The notes: generated from the sequence alone by a model not told the origin. A stretch of 64,000 bases of DNA from Streptomyces marianii (GCF_005795905.1 NZ_VAWE01000001.1:7691501-7755500); one strand, 5' to 3'. Shown: positions 45,268-54,869, numbered from the stretch's first letter. Numbers and translations are program-made.

Positions 45268-46101
45268 ATGATGCCTCGCAAGGTCTCCGCCGCGGCCGCC
45301 GCGGTGCTAGCGCTCTCACTCGCCGTCACGGCCTGCGGTTCGGACGGCGGTGGCGGTTCGGACGACGGGAAGGAGATCACCGTCGGAATCAAGTTCGACC
45401 AGCCCGGGGTCGGACTGAAGACGCCGGACGGCGGCTACGAGGGATTCGACGTCGACGTGGCCCGGTACGTGGCCCGGCAGCTCGGTTACGCCCCGTCCGA
45501 CATCGTCTTCAAGGAGGCCAAGAGCGCCGACCGCGAGACGCTGCTCCAGCGCGGCGACGTCGACTTCATCGCGGCCTCGTACTCGATCAACGACGAGCGC
45601 CGCAAGAAGGTCGACTTCGCCGGGCCGTACTTCCTGGCGCACCAGGACGTGCTCGTCCGGGCCGGCGACGAGTCCATCGCCAAGCCGTCCGACCTGAACG
45701 ACAAGAAGCTCTGCTCGGTCACCGGCTCCACCTCGGCGCAGAACGTCAAGACGAAGATCGCACCGCAGGCCCAGCTGCAGGAGTACGGCGGCTACTCCGA
45801 ATGCCTGACGGGCCTGGAGAACAAGACGATCGACGCGCTGACGACCGACGACGCGATCCTCGCCGGTTACGCCGCGCAGGACCAGTTCAAGGGCAAGTTC
45901 CGGCTGGGCGGCTTCAAGCTGAGCGACGAGTTCTACGGGATCGGAGTGAAGAAGGGCGACACCGACCTCAGGAACAAGATCAACGCCGCCTTGCAGAAGA
46001 TGGTCGAGGACGGCTCCTGGCAGAAGGCGGTGGAGGCCAACTTCGGACCGGCCGGCTACCGCAGCGAACCCCCGCCGCGGATCGGCGTCTTCGTCGGCTG
46101 A
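45268..46101 (+). CDS. gluB: Glutamate/amino-acid binding lipoprotein, GluB-like
   Basis: A 277-residue type 3 solute-binding lipoprotein (lipobox VTAC, then a Gly/Ser linker). It contains EITVGIKFDQPGVGLK, GGYEGFDVDVARYVARQLGY and DFIAASYSINDERRKKVDFA. It binds glutamate-like amino acids outside the membrane. ATG 45268 lies 9 nt after AGGG; ATG 45259 and 45271 are also in frame. After the stop, a repeat-filled spacer leads to gluC. Confidence 0.9.
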   Translation: MMPRKVSAAAAAVLALSLAVTACGSDGGGGSDDGKEITVGIKFDQPGVGLKTPDGGYEGFDVDVARYVARQLGYAPSDIVFKEAKSADRETLLQRGDVDFIAASYSINDERRKKVDFAGPYFLAHQDVLVRAGDESIAKPSDLNDKKLCSVTGSTSAQNVKTKIAPQAQLQEYGGYSECLTGLENKTIDALTTDDAILAGYAAQDQFKGKFRLGGFKLSDEFYGIGVKKGDTDLRNKINAALQKMVEDGSWQKAVEANFGPAGYRSEPPPRIGVFVG

Positions 46102-46123
46102 GGCCATCGAGGCGAACAAGACC

Positions 46124-46168
46124 ACCGATACCACCGAGACGACCGAGACGACCGAGACCACCGAGACG
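46124..46168 (+). repeat. Five tandem 9-bp repeats between gluB and gluC
   Basis: Units ACCGATACC, ACCGAGACG (twice), ACCGAGACC and ACCGAGACG stand head to tail, ending 20 bp before the gluC GTG. In one frame they would encode Thr-Glu-Thr repeats, but that frame has no start and runs on into gluC, so I treat them as non-coding. A copy-number change would alter gluB-gluC spacing. Confidence 0.8.
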
Positions 46169-46187
46169 ACGTCACCGAGGCGTAACC

Positions 46188-46853
46188 GTGTTCGACTTCC
46201 TGCAGGGGTACGACGTGCTCGGGGCGTTCTGGACGACCATCCAGCTCACCCTCTGGTCCGCGATCGGATCCCTGGTCTGGGGCACCGCGCTGGCCGCGAT
46301 GCGGGTCAGCCCGGTGCCCGTGATGCGCGGCTTCGGTACCGGGTACGTCAACGTGGTCCGGAACATCCCGCTCACCGTGATCATCGTCTTCACGTCCCTC
46401 GGGCTGTTCCAGACCCTGGGTGTCAGCCTCGGCGCCGACACCTTCACCGTGATCAACTTCCGGCTCGCCGTGCTCGGGCTGATCGCCTACACGTCGGCCT
46501 TCGTCTGCGAGGCACTGCGGTCGGGCATCAACACCGTGCCCGTGGGCCAGGTGGAGGCGGCGCGTGCCCTCGGACTGGGCTTCGTCCAGGTGCTCACGCT
46601 CGTCGTCCTTCCCCAGGCATTCCGCTCGGTGGTGGGCCCGCTCGCGAACGTGCTGATCGCCCTGACCAAGAACACCACCGTGGCCGCGGCCATCGGCGTC
46701 CCCGAGGCCGCGCTGCTGATGAGGGAGATGATCGAGAACGAGGCGCAGCTCATCCTCATCTCGGCCGTCTTCGCGGCGGGCTTCATCATCCTCACCCTCC
46801 CCACCGGACTGTTCCTCGGCTGGGTCGGCAAGAAAGTGGCGGTGAAGCGGTGA
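46188..46853 (+). CDS. gluC: Amino-acid ABC permease, GluC-like
   Basis: A 221-residue HisM-type permease (four to five helices) beginning VFDFLQGYDVLGAFWTTIQL, with the EAA-like loop GQVEAARALGLGFVQVLTLVVLP shortened in the C-terminal half. The GTG at 46188 follows GAGG at 7 nt. It ends in a GTGA overlap with gluD. It pairs with GluD to form the transport channel. Confidence 0.9.
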   Translation: MFDFLQGYDVLGAFWTTIQLTLWSAIGSLVWGTALAAMRVSPVPVMRGFGTGYVNVVRNIPLTVIIVFTSLGLFQTLGVSLGADTFTVINFRLAVLGLIAYTSAFVCEALRSGINTVPVGQVEAARALGLGFVQVLTLVVLPQAFRSVVGPLANVLIALTKNTTVAAAIGVPEAALLMREMIENEAQLILISAVFAAGFIILTLPTGLFLGWVGKKVAVKR

Positions 46854-47764
46854 GCTCCGTCCTGTACGACGTCCCGGGGCCCCGGGCCCGGCGGCGCAAC
46901 ATCCTGTACACGCTGGGCTTCCTGGTCGTCCTCGCCGCCCTGGCGTGGTGGGTCCTCACGGGCCTCGCCGGCAAGGGCCAGCTGGAATGGTCCAAATGGG
47001 CGCCGTTCTTCACCGACTCGCGGGTGTGGACGACCTATCTCCTGCCGGGGCTCGAGAACACACTCGTCGCAGCGGCGCTCGCACTGGCGATCGCGCTGCC
47101 GCTCGGCGCGGTCCTCGGCATCGCCCGGCTGTCGGACCACTGGTGGGTGCGCGGCTCGGCGGGCGCGGTGGTGGAGTTCTTCCGCGCCATTCCCGTGCTG
47201 ATCCTGATGCTGTTCGCCAACGCGGCCTACGCCGCGTTCTCCGACATCAGCCCCGACACCCGGCCGCTGTACGCCGTGGTGACCGGCCTGGTGCTCTACA
47301 ACTCCTCCGTGCTCGCCGAGGTCGTCCGGGCCGGGATCCTGGCACTGCCCCTGGGTCAGTCGGACGCGGCCAGGGCGATCGGCATGCGCAAGGGCCAGAC
47401 GATGCGCTACGTGCTGCTGCCGCAGTCGGTGACGGCCATGCTCCCGGCGATCGTCAGCCAGATGGTGGTGATCGTGAAGGACACCGCCCTGGGCGGCGCG
47501 ATGCTCGGCTTCTCCGAGCTCCTGGCGTCGGTGCGGCCGATGAGTGCCAACTACGGCGCCAACACCATCGCCAGCTTCACCGTCGTCGCCGTGATCTTCA
47601 TCGTGCTGAACTTCGCGCTCACCTCGTTCGCGGCCCGGCTGGAGAGCCGGCTCCGGCGCGGCAGGAAGTCCACCGGCGCGGTGGTGGCCGCGGACGCGGT
47701 AGAGGTGCTGGCGACGCCGGGCGAGCACATGGGACACAAGCCGAAGCCGCCGGAACAGTCCTGA
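46850..47764 (+). CDS. gluD: Amino-acid ABC permease, GluD-like
   Basis: A 304-residue permease. After an extra N-terminal helix it has the HisM core with ENTLVAAALALAIALPLGAV and the coupling loop SDAARAIGMRKGQTMRYVLL. A polar tail follows, longer than in GluC. The GTG start at 46850 overlaps the gluC stop. It is the last gene of the operon. The 277-bp gap that follows shows nothing I can name. Confidence 0.9.
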   Translation: MSSVLYDVPGPRARRRNILYTLGFLVVLAALAWWVLTGLAGKGQLEWSKWAPFFTDSRVWTTYLLPGLENTLVAAALALAIALPLGAVLGIARLSDHWWVRGSAGAVVEFFRAIPVLILMLFANAAYAAFSDISPDTRPLYAVVTGLVLYNSSVLAEVVRAGILALPLGQSDAARAIGMRKGQTMRYVLLPQSVTAMLPAIVSQMVVIVKDTALGGAMLGFSELLASVRPMSANYGANTIASFTVVAVIFIVLNFALTSFAARLESRLRRGRKSTGAVVAADAVEVLATPGEHMGHKPKPPEQS

Positions 47765-48041
47765 CGCGCGGTCCGCCGATCCGTGCCGCGCCCGGGAAGG
47801 GGCCGGGGTGAACCGCCGAGCCCGGCTTCCCGGCCCGCCGCGCATACTTCCGCAGGTGCCGTGCACCGGTCGTCGAATCCCCTGCGCCCGGCTTCCCGAA
47901 ACCGCCGCAACCATCAGGAGCCGCCCCCGGCAAGGCGACACGCGACCGTCGCGCCGTCCCGGATCCCATCGGGGCTTCTTGCTGCTCCGGATGACCGCGG
48001 GGCGGTTGGGCGGACCGGCGCCCGTGCAACTAGTCACGGAC

Positions 48042-49574
48042 ATGGCCGTCGGTGCATCTCATATGACCGTTCCGCGGGAACCGGGTGACCCCTCAGGGCA
48101 GCACGGCCGGGGGAGGGGCGGCCGGTGGCGGCTTCCCTCCCCCGCCACCGCCACCGCCGGTGCCTCGCTCCTCGCCGCGCTGCCGCTCGCGCTGCTGGCG
48201 ACGGCCGCCTGGCTCGGACGCCATGTGCGCCCCAGCGCCGACGAGTGGTGCTTCCTGCCCGTGGTGCGCGACCAGGGCATCGGCGGAATGATCGGGAAGT
48301 TCTACGTCACCGACAACGGCCGAGTCGGCAACGGCCTCCTCGTCGGGTTGTACGCCCGGTTCCCCGTGGCGGGCCACCAGTGGTACGCGGCCCTGAGCGC
48401 GCTGTTCGTCCTGGCCGTGCTGTGGGCCCTCGTCGTCCTGGTGCTGCGCCGCGCCCGCCAGTCGGTGCCGCACGGGTTCGCGACGCTCGTCGCCGCGATG
48501 GCCACCGCGGTCTTCCTCCTCGCGACCCCCAACACCTACAAGACCCTCTACTGGCCGGCGGGCTCCGTCTCGCACACCGTGGCCCCCGCGCTGGCCTGCG
48601 CCGCCGTCCTCCCGGCGCTGGCCGCCGGGACGCGGCGCGGCCGTGTCGCCGCCCTGGCCGTCGCGGCTGCCGCCGGGGCCTTCACCGGCACCCTCTCCGA
48701 GGAGACCTCGGTCGTGGCGCTGGTGGTCCTCGGGGGACTGCTGCTGTTCGGCCGCCGGCTCGTCACCGACCGGGTGTGGCCCTTCCTGCGGACATGGGCG
48801 CTGACCGGCGCGGCCGGGATCGCGGTCGGCACCGCCGTGCTGATGACCTCGCCGGGCTCCCTCCGCAGGCGCGAACGCTTCGGCGCCGAGACCACTTCGA
48901 TCCTGGCGCCGGACTCCCTGCTCGCCTCGGCCCGCGGTTTCGCCCGGATCACGGAGACCGTCCTGACGACCTGGGAGTACGGGGGAGTCCTCGCTGCCGG
49001 AGTCCTGCTCGGCCTGCTCGTCCGTCCCGCCCGCACCGGCACCGGCCCGGCCGTGCTCCGCCCGTGCCGTCCGCTGCCGCTCGCCTGTGCGGGTGTGCTC
49101 GCCGTCCTGGTCTCCGGCTATCTCTGCACCGTCGTCACCTACCCGGTCTTCGGCCCGCGCGTCGTGACCGCCGCCCGTACCTGGAACGACTACCTGCTCC
49201 TGTACGTCCTGGTACTCACCGGCCTCGGCGCCCTCCTGGGCCGGGCGCTGCGCGGGCGCGGCGCCCGGCCGTGGGCGGTGGTGACGGCCGCAGCCGCTGC
49301 GGCGGGGCTCTACAGCGCGTCCGTCGTGGGGCTGGGACTGCCGCTGCACCACCTGGGTCAGGACATGGCGGTGCGGGCCGGGCAGTGGGACCGTCAGGAC
49401 AGGGCGCTGCGCGCTGCGGCGGCGCGCGGGGCGGAGGTGGCGCCGTACACCCCGACTCCGGTCGCCGGGATGCTCGAACCGTTTCGCAGCGGGGGCCGCA
49501 TCCCCTGGCCCGCCCGGTGCGTCGCCGAGTACTACGGGCTGGAGCGGATCACTCGCTCGACGCGGGTTCCGTGA
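48042..49574 (+). CDS. Polytopic membrane protein, DUF6056/GT-C glycosyltransferase-like
   Basis: A 510-residue protein with about ten to twelve helices. The first loop after TM1 has VRPSADEWCFLPVV, an acidic pair placed like the catalytic DD/DE motif of GT-C (PMT/ArnT-type) transferases, and LYWPAGSVSHTVAP follows. These features fit the DUF6056 family of Streptomyces. It would transfer a sugar from a polyprenyl donor to a surface target. The start is uncertain: ATG 48042 or 48063, neither with a clear ribosome-binding site. Its 3' end overlaps the convergent gtrA gene by 26 bp. Confidence 0.7.
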   Translation: MAVGASHMTVPREPGDPSGQHGRGRGGRWRLPSPATATAGASLLAALPLALLATAAWLGRHVRPSADEWCFLPVVRDQGIGGMIGKFYVTDNGRVGNGLLVGLYARFPVAGHQWYAALSALFVLAVLWALVVLVLRRARQSVPHGFATLVAAMATAVFLLATPNTYKTLYWPAGSVSHTVAPALACAAVLPALAAGTRRGRVAALAVAAAAGAFTGTLSEETSVVALVVLGGLLLFGRRLVTDRVWPFLRTWALTGAAGIAVGTAVLMTSPGSLRRRERFGAETTSILAPDSLLASARGFARITETVLTTWEYGGVLAAGVLLGLLVRPARTGTGPAVLRPCRPLPLACAGVLAVLVSGYLCTVVTYPVFGPRVVTAARTWNDYLLLYVLVLTGLGALLGRALRGRGARPWAVVTAAAAAAGLYSASVVGLGLPLHHLGQDMAVRAGQWDRQDRALRAAAARGAEVAPYTPTPVAGMLEPFRSGGRIPWPARCVAEYYGLERITRSTRVP

Positions 49575-49959
49575 CCGTCCGCCGGGCACCGGACGTGATC
49601 GCCCAGCGTGCGACCAGGAACGACAGCGGGGTGACGAGAACCCCGGCGGCGACCGCCGCGAGATGCTCGTCCATGCCCAGCCGGCTCACGGCCAGATGGA
49701 GCAGTACGCCGCTGCCCACGAGACCGGCCGCCCCCGACAGCGGATAGCGCGCGAAGCCGCGCCACGTCGGCCGGGTGCGGAGGGTGACGTAAGAGTTGAG
49801 CAGGAACGAGCCCGTGACGCCCACCCCGTACGCCAGGGCGTGCGCGGCCAGGTACGGCAGCCACAGCAGGAGCAGGGCGTACACCGCGTAGTACACCCCG
49901 GTGTTGACCACCCCGATCACGGCGAAGGCGGCGAACTGCCGCAGAACGGCGGGGTTCAC
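49549..49959 (-). CDS. GtrA-family membrane protein
   Basis: A 136-residue protein with four helices and the GtrA pattern [33 protein letters not shown] and [11 protein letters not shown]. GtrA proteins are thought to flip polyprenyl-phosphate sugars made by GtrB-like enzymes. The GTG at 49959 overlaps the glycosyltransferase stop (GTGA), so the two are coupled. Confidence 0.9.
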   Translation of the reverse strand: MNPAVLRQFAAFAVIGVVNTGVYYAVYALLLLWLPYLAAHALAYGVGVTGSFLLNSYVTLRTRPTWRGFARYPLSGAAGLVGSGVLLHLAVSRLGMDEHLAAVAAGVLVTPLSFLVARWAITSGARRTVTEPASSE

Positions 49960-50945
49960 CGGCCGGGCCGGGACTGCGCCGCGGACGCCGGGGGAACACC
50001 GTCCGCGGGACGTGGCGAGGCGGCGTCGCTCTCGGCCACGACGTAGTGCGGCCGCCGTTTCGCCTCGTGGTAGATCCGGCCGACGTACTCGCCGATGACG
50101 CCGAGGGTCGCGAGCTGGACGCCGCTCAGGCCGACGATGGCGGTGATGAGCGTCGCGTACCCGGGTGTCTCGACGCCGTCGAGCACCGCGTTCGCGACGA
50201 TCCACACCGCGTAGCCCAGGGCGGACAGGAAGAGCCAGAGACCGGTGTGGATCGCCAGGCGCAGCGGACGGGTGTTGAAGGACAGCAGTCCGTCGATGCC
50301 GTAGTCGAGCAGGCGTCTGCCGCCCCATTTGGAACTGCCCGCGACCCGTTCCACGTTGCGGTAGGTGAAGCCGGCCGTCGGGAACCCGATCCAGGAGAAG
50401 AGCCCCTTGGAGAAGCGGTTGCTCTCCGGGAGCGACAGCACGGCCTCGACGGCGCGGCGTGACAGCAACCGGAAGTCGCCCTCACCGTCCGCGATCTCCA
50501 CGTCCATGAAATGCCGCACCATCCGGTAGTACGCCCGGCTCAGCGCCGACCGAACGGCGCCCTCGCCCGTGCGGTCACGACGGGCGACGACCTGGTCGTA
50601 GCCGTGCCGGTACAGCTCCAGCATCCGGGGCACCAGCTCGGGGGGATGCTGCAGATCGGCGTCCATGAGCACCACCGCGTCGCCCCGGGCCATCCGCATC
50701 CCGGCGAGCAGTGCGGCCTCCTTGCCGAAGTTGCGGCTGAAGGACGAGTAGCGCACGTGCGGCGAAGCCGCCGCGAGCGCCCTCAGCCGGTCGGCGGTCC
50801 CGTCGCCGCTCCCGTCGTCGACGTAGCAGATCTCGAAGCGCTCCCCGGTCGGCTCCAGCGCGGCGACCAGCGCCGCGTGGAAGGCGTCGATCACCTCGCT
50901 CTCGTCGAAGCAGGGGACGACGACCGTCAGCTGGGGATGTGGCAT
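49956..50945 (-). CDS. GT2 polyprenyl-phosphate glycosyltransferase (GtrB/DPM1-like)
   Basis: A 329-residue GT2 enzyme. [40 protein letters not shown] (catalytic DxD-like) and [19 protein letters not shown] are followed by two C-terminal helices ([40 protein letters not shown]) and [17 protein letters not shown]. It charges a polyprenyl phosphate with a sugar at the inner membrane face. ATG 50945 is immediately after GGAGG (1-nt gap), unusually close, so the real start may differ. Confidence 0.9.
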   Translation of the reverse strand: MPHPQLTVVVPCFDESEVIDAFHAALVAALEPTGERFEICYVDDGSGDGTADRLRALAAASPHVRYSSFSRNFGKEAALLAGMRMARGDAVVLMDADLQHPPELVPRMLELYRHGYDQVVARRDRTGEGAVRSALSRAYYRMVRHFMDVEIADGEGDFRLLSRRAVEAVLSLPESNRFSKGLFSWIGFPTAGFTYRNVERVAGSSKWGGRRLLDYGIDGLLSFNTRPLRLAIHTGLWLFLSALGYAVWIVANAVLDGVETPGYATLITAIVGLSGVQLATLGVIGEYVGRIYHEAKRRPHYVVAESDAASPRPADGVPPASAAQSRPGR

Positions 50946-51195
50946 GCCTCCAGTGGAACGCGGAATGGGGCGTCCGACCGCGGTACCTACTCCGCACGAG
51001 TGTGTCGGGGCGCGATCGCCGGAGTGGTGTCGTGCGGGAGTCGTGGATGCCCCGCCGTCCCGCCGCCACGTAGTTCCGGCGTGCCCGCGTTCGGCGTACG
51101 GAGTCGGGATCAGGTGCGGCGGCGGAGGACACCCGGAGACCGGACCGGTCGGGCCGGCTCGCCGTCGCCCCGGCCCCGCCACGGACGGCACGTAC

Positions 51196-51244
51196 GGGCG
51201 CGGCCGGCCTCCGCACGTCATGCGTACGAGGACCGGCCGCGCCC
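51196..51244. terminator. Terminator of the alpha-glucoside operon
   Basis: A 12-bp perfect outer stem (GGGCGCGGCCGG with its complement at 51233-51244) continues into an imperfect inner stem. It lies 12 bp beyond the minus-strand permease stop at 51256. The remainder of the 310-bp gap to the GT2 start (50946-51255) shows no gene. Confidence 0.75.
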
Positions 51245-51255
51245 GGAGGTCCGGC

Positions 51256-52170
51256 TCACTTGACCGAACCGGCCATCACTCCCTGGACGAAGTGCCGCTG
51301 GAAGGCGAAGAAGACCACCACGGGCACGACCAGCGACAGGAACGCGCCGGGCGCCAGCACGTCGATGTTGCTGCCGAACTGCCGTACCTGCGACTGGAGT
51401 TCCACCGTGAGAGGCTGCGAAGAACTGTCCGCGAAGAGCAGCGCCACGAGCATGTCGTTCCAGACCCACAGGAACTGGAAGATCGCCAGACTCGCGATGG
51501 CCGGACGCCCCACCGGCAGCACCAGCCGGGTGAAGATCCGCCACTCGCTGCCGCCGTCCATCCGCGCCGCCTCCAGCATCTCCCGCGGGATGTCCGCGAA
51601 GTAGTTCCGCAGCAGGAAGACGGCGAAGGGCAGCCCGTAGGCCACGTGGAACAGCACCACACCGGGAATCGTGCCGAACAGCCCCAGCTGACCGAAGAGT
51701 TTGGCGACCGGCAGCAGACCCACCTGGACCGGAACCACCAGCAGTGCCACCACGAGCAGGAAGATCCAGTCCCGGCCAGGGAACTCCAGCCAGGCGAAGG
51801 CGTATCCGGCGAGCGCAGCGAGCACGATGACCAGGGCGGTCGCCGGCACCGAGATCAGCACGGTGTTCCAGAACGCCTGGGTGATGCCCGCGTTCCCCAG
51901 CAGCGCCGTGTAGTTGTCGAAGGAGAGCTGCCCCGGGCTGGTCAGCGTGGTCCACCAGCCGCTGCTCGCGTTGTCCTGGGGCGTGCGCAGCGAGGACAGC
52001 AGCAGACCTGCGAGCGGGGTGATCCAGACCAGGCCGATCACCACCAGGAGGGCCTGGACCACGCCGTTGCCGAGCCAGCGGCCGAGCCGGCCGCCGGACT
52101 TCGCCCGTGCCGTCCCGCCGGTGGCGGCCGGCTCCTGCACGGCGGCGGGGCCGGTGGGGGTGGCGCTCAT
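51256..52170 (-). CDS. ABC sugar permease (MalG-type), alpha-glucoside importer
   Basis: A 304-residue permease with six helices. The periplasmic [14 protein letters not shown] precedes TM2, and the EAA loop is [21 protein letters not shown]. The C-terminus, [16 protein letters not shown], is typical of MalG proteins. It overlaps the preceding permease gene (ATGA) and is the last gene of the operon, followed by a strong terminator. Confidence 0.92.
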   Translation of the reverse strand: MSATPTGPAAVQEPAATGGTARAKSGGRLGRWLGNGVVQALLVVIGLVWITPLAGLLLSSLRTPQDNASSGWWTTLTSPGQLSFDNYTALLGNAGITQAFWNTVLISVPATALVIVLAALAGYAFAWLEFPGRDWIFLLVVALLVVPVQVGLLPVAKLFGQLGLFGTIPGVVLFHVAYGLPFAVFLLRNYFADIPREMLEAARMDGGSEWRIFTRLVLPVGRPAIASLAIFQFLWVWNDMLVALLFADSSSQPLTVELQSQVRQFGSNIDVLAPGAFLSLVVPVVVFFAFQRHFVQGVMAGSVK

Positions 52171-53537
52171 GACTGACTCCTGCGGAAGCGGCGGACGTTG
52201 AAGACCATGGCGGGGATCACCAGCAGCAGGAGCAGGACGCCGAGCGCGCTGCCGAGCCCCTGGTCGTTGCCGCCGCCGAAGGACACCAGCCACATCTGCG
52301 TCGCCAGTACCGTGGCGTCCTCCTGCACCGGCCCGGGCGCGATGATGTAGACGAGGTCGAAGACCTTCATCACATTGATCACCAGCGTCACGAAGACCAC
52401 GGTCAGGATCGGTGCGAGCAGTGGGACGGTGATCCGGCGGAACACCTGCCACTCGTTGGCCCCGTCCATCCGGGCCGCCTCGAGCGCGTCGCGCGGCAGC
52501 GAGGACAGCCCGGCGCCGATGAGAACCATGGCGAACCCCGTCCAGATCCACAGGTAGGCGCCGATGATGGCCGGGGTGACCAGCGCGGGCCCGAGCCAGG
52601 AGACCCCCTCGTAGGGCGGCGCGAAGTTCGCCGCGGGCAGCCGCACCGTGTAGGAGCCGGGCTCCAGGTCCCGGAAGGCGAAGGAGCCGTCGGCCGCGGT
52701 GGTGGCGGAGGCGACGGTCCTGCCGTCCCGGACCGCCTCGACGGTCATCCTCGGCAGCCCGCTCTCGGTGCGGTCGACCGTGCCCTGCTCACCGCCTCCG
52801 CCGGGGGTGAAGTCCAGATAGACGACGCCGGACAGCTCATCGGCGCCCGCCTTCTTCTGCGCCGCCCCGTGCGCGGGGCGCGCCTCCTGGGGGATCTCCG
52901 CGGGCTTCACCCCGACGAGCCCGAGCGTGAGCACGTCTCCCGGTGAGGCCGCCCCGGTCGTGGCGTAGGACCCGTCGGGCCCCTCGGCGAGGCCCTGTCC
53001 GTCCCTGGCGCGCGCGGTCGGGTACGGCGACGAGCCCTCGAAGGCGTCGTGCACGCCGACCACGGCCGCGTTGAGCACGCCCTTGTCCGGGTCCTCCTCG
53101 TAGGCGAGCCGGAAGATGATGCCGGCGGCGAGGAAGGAGACCGCCATCGGCATGAACAGCAGCAGCTTGAACGCCGTGGCCCAGCGGACCTTCTCCACCA
53201 GGACGGCCAGGATCAGCCCGAGTCCGGTGAGCAGGGTCGGCGCGACGACGACCCAGATGGCGCTGTTGCGGACGGCCTTGAGCGTGGCGGGATCGCGGAA
53301 CATCTCGGTGTAGTTGCCCGCGCCGACGAACCGGGTGCCGGAGGCGTCGAAGAAGCTGCGCCCCATCGAGAACAGCACCGGGTAGACGACGAGCGCGCCG
53401 AGCAGCAGCAGCGCCGGGAGCACGAAGGCCAGGGCGACGATCCGCCGGCGCCGCCGGGCGCTGTGCCGGGGATCCGCGGCCTTCGTCGGCCGGGGCCGCC
53501 CCGCGGACGGGGCGGCCTGTGTGGTGACTGCGGTCAT
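52167..53537 (-). CDS. ABC sugar permease (MalF-type) with large Ig-like insert
   Basis: A 456-residue permease, about 150 residues longer than usual. TM1-TM3 lie within residues 33-153. Then residues about 155-322 form an extracytoplasmic insert whose second half (SGVVYLDFTP; GLPRMTVEAVRDGRTVASAT; ADGSFAFRDLEPGSYTVRLP) is a Cna_B/SdrD_B-like Ig domain. TM4-TM6 and the EAA loop [20 protein letters not shown] follow. E. coli MalF also has a long, Ig-like P2 loop between TM3 and TM4 that contacts the binding protein, so a similar docking role is plausible. It lies 6 bp after the binding-protein gene. Confidence 0.9.
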   Translation of the reverse strand: MTAVTTQAAPSAGRPRPTKAADPRHSARRRRRIVALAFVLPALLLLGALVVYPVLFSMGRSFFDASGTRFVGAGNYTEMFRDPATLKAVRNSAIWVVVAPTLLTGLGLILAVLVEKVRWATAFKLLLFMPMAVSFLAAGIIFRLAYEEDPDKGVLNAAVVGVHDAFEGSSPYPTARARDGQGLAEGPDGSYATTGAASPGDVLTLGLVGVKPAEIPQEARPAHGAAQKKAGADELSGVVYLDFTPGGGGEQGTVDRTESGLPRMTVEAVRDGRTVASATTAADGSFAFRDLEPGSYTVRLPAANFAPPYEGVSWLGPALVTPAIIGAYLWIWTGFAMVLIGAGLSSLPRDALEAARMDGANEWQVFRRITVPLLAPILTVVFVTLVINVMKVFDLVYIIAPGPVQEDATVLATQMWLVSFGGGNDQGLGSALGVLLLLLVIPAMVFNVRRFRRSQS

Positions 53538-53543
53538 GGGATG

Positions 53544-54869
53544 TCAGCCCTTGTACGCCTTGGCCGCGGCGTCCTCGAGACGGGCCGCGGTGGCCTTCGG
53601 GTCGGACGGGTCGCGCAGGAAGTCCTGGAGCAGCTTCCACTCGCCCGCGCCCTTGGTGCCGCCGAAGGCCGCGGGCGCCTGGTCGGACATGTCGAAGCGG
53701 ACGGAGTCGCCGGCGTCGATCAGCGACTTGGCCGTCTCGCGGGCGGTGTCGTCGCCGTACGAGGCGAGGTCGAGCTTCTTGTTGGGGGAGAGGAAGCCGC
53801 CCGCCTCGGCCCAGACCGCCGCCGCCTCCGGGGTCGCCAGGTACTCCAGGAACGCCATCGCGGCCTTCTGGTTCTTGCCGTCCTTCAGCACGACCGCGGC
53901 ATCACCGCCGCTGACGACCGGTGCCTTGCCGCCGTCGACCGCGGGGAAGGGGAAGAAGGAGGCGTCCTCGCCGATCTTCTTGCCGAACTGGTCCTTGGCG
54001 ACACCGGCGACGAAGTCGCCCTCGTAGACCATGCCCGCCTCGGGCTCGGGGCCGAAGACCTTCTCGACCGAGCCGGGGAAGTCGGTGGCGAGCGCGCCCT
54101 TCTCGCCGCCCGCGATGAGCTCCTTGTCGGAGAACAGCTTGCCGAGCGTGGTCAGCGCGTTCACCACACTGGGGTCGGTCCACCGGAGCTTGTGCGCGGC
54201 GAGCTGGTCGTACTTCTCGGGACCGGCCTGGGAGAGGTAGATGTTCTCGAACCAGTCGGTGAGCGTCCAGCCGTCCTCACCGGCGACCGCGAAGGCGGGC
54301 AGACCCGAGTCGGCGACGGCCCGGCCGGCCTTCAGCATGTCCGCGTACGTGGACGGCGGCTTGACGCCCGCCTGGTCCAGTGCGTCCGGGCTGTACCAGA
54401 CGGTCGACTTGTGGGCGGCCTTGAAGTAGAGACCGTAGAGCGAGCCGTCCACGCTGCCGTAGTTCTTCCACACGGGCGCGAAGTTGCCGTCGACGGACTT
54501 CTCGGTGGTCTTCGACAGCGGGGCGAGCCAGCCGCTCTTCGCGAACTGCTGGAGCACACCCACCTGCGGGACCATCACCACGTCGGGGGCGTTGCCGCCC
54601 TCGATCTTGCTGCCGACGACGGTGGAGACGTTGTCGCCGGTGGAGACGAACTGCGTCTTGGCACCGGTCTTCTCGGTGAAGGCGTCCAGCACCTTCTGGA
54701 AGTTCTTCTGCTCGGCGCCGGACCAGACGCCGGCGACCGTGATCGTCTGGCCGTCGAGGGACCTGTCGCCACCGCCGGCCGGCGTGGCGGGGTCGCCGCC
54801 GCAGGCGGTCGCGCCGAGGGCGAGGGCCAGGGCGGTGCATCCGGCGAGCATCGTGCGTCGTGGGTTCAT
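53544..54869 (-). CDS. ABC alpha-glucoside binding lipoprotein
   Basis: A 441-residue lipoprotein (lipobox GATAC, linker GGDPATPAGGGD) of the family 1 sugar-binding type: ITVAGVWSGAEQKNFQKVLD, LYGLYFKAAHKSTVWYSPDA and GWTLTDWFENIYLSQ. This resembles AglE/ThuE-like alpha-glucoside binders. It feeds the two downstream permeases. No ATPase gene is in the operon, so a shared ATPase (MsiK-type) is likely. Upstream lies the GH13 alpha-glucosidase gene, separated by a repeat-containing spacer. Confidence 0.9.
   Translation of the reverse strand: MNPRRTMLAGCTALALALGATACGGDPATPAGGGDRSLDGQTITVAGVWSGAEQKNFQKVLDAFTEKTGAKTQFVSTGDNVSTVVGSKIEGGNAPDVVMVPQVGVLQQFAKSGWLAPLSKTTEKSVDGNFAPVWKNYGSVDGSLYGLYFKAAHKSTVWYSPDALDQAGVKPPSTYADMLKAGRAVADSGLPAFAVAGEDGWTLTDWFENIYLSQAGPEKYDQLAAHKLRWTDPSVVNALTTLGKLFSDKELIAGGEKGALATDFPGSVEKVFGPEPEAGMVYEGDFVAGVAKDQFGKKIGEDASFFPFPAVDGGKAPVVSGGDAAVVLKDGKNQKAAMAFLEYLATPEAAAVWAEAGGFLSPNKKLDLASYGDDTARETAKSLIDAGDSVRFDMSDQAPAAFGGTKGAGEWKLLQDFLRDPSDPKATAARLEDAAAKAYKG

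Noticed and set aside
46103..46190. A Thr/Glu-rich C-terminal extension of GluB in the +1 frame
   Set aside because: The normal GluB stop at 46099-46101 gives a family-typical length, and the +1 frame has no stop and runs into gluC. Kept only as a repeat with a possible remnant origin.
47765..48041. N-terminal extension of the GT-C-like membrane protein to 47808
   Set aside because: The extra residues are Arg/Pro-rich and resemble non-coding translation; hydrophobic helices begin only after 48063.
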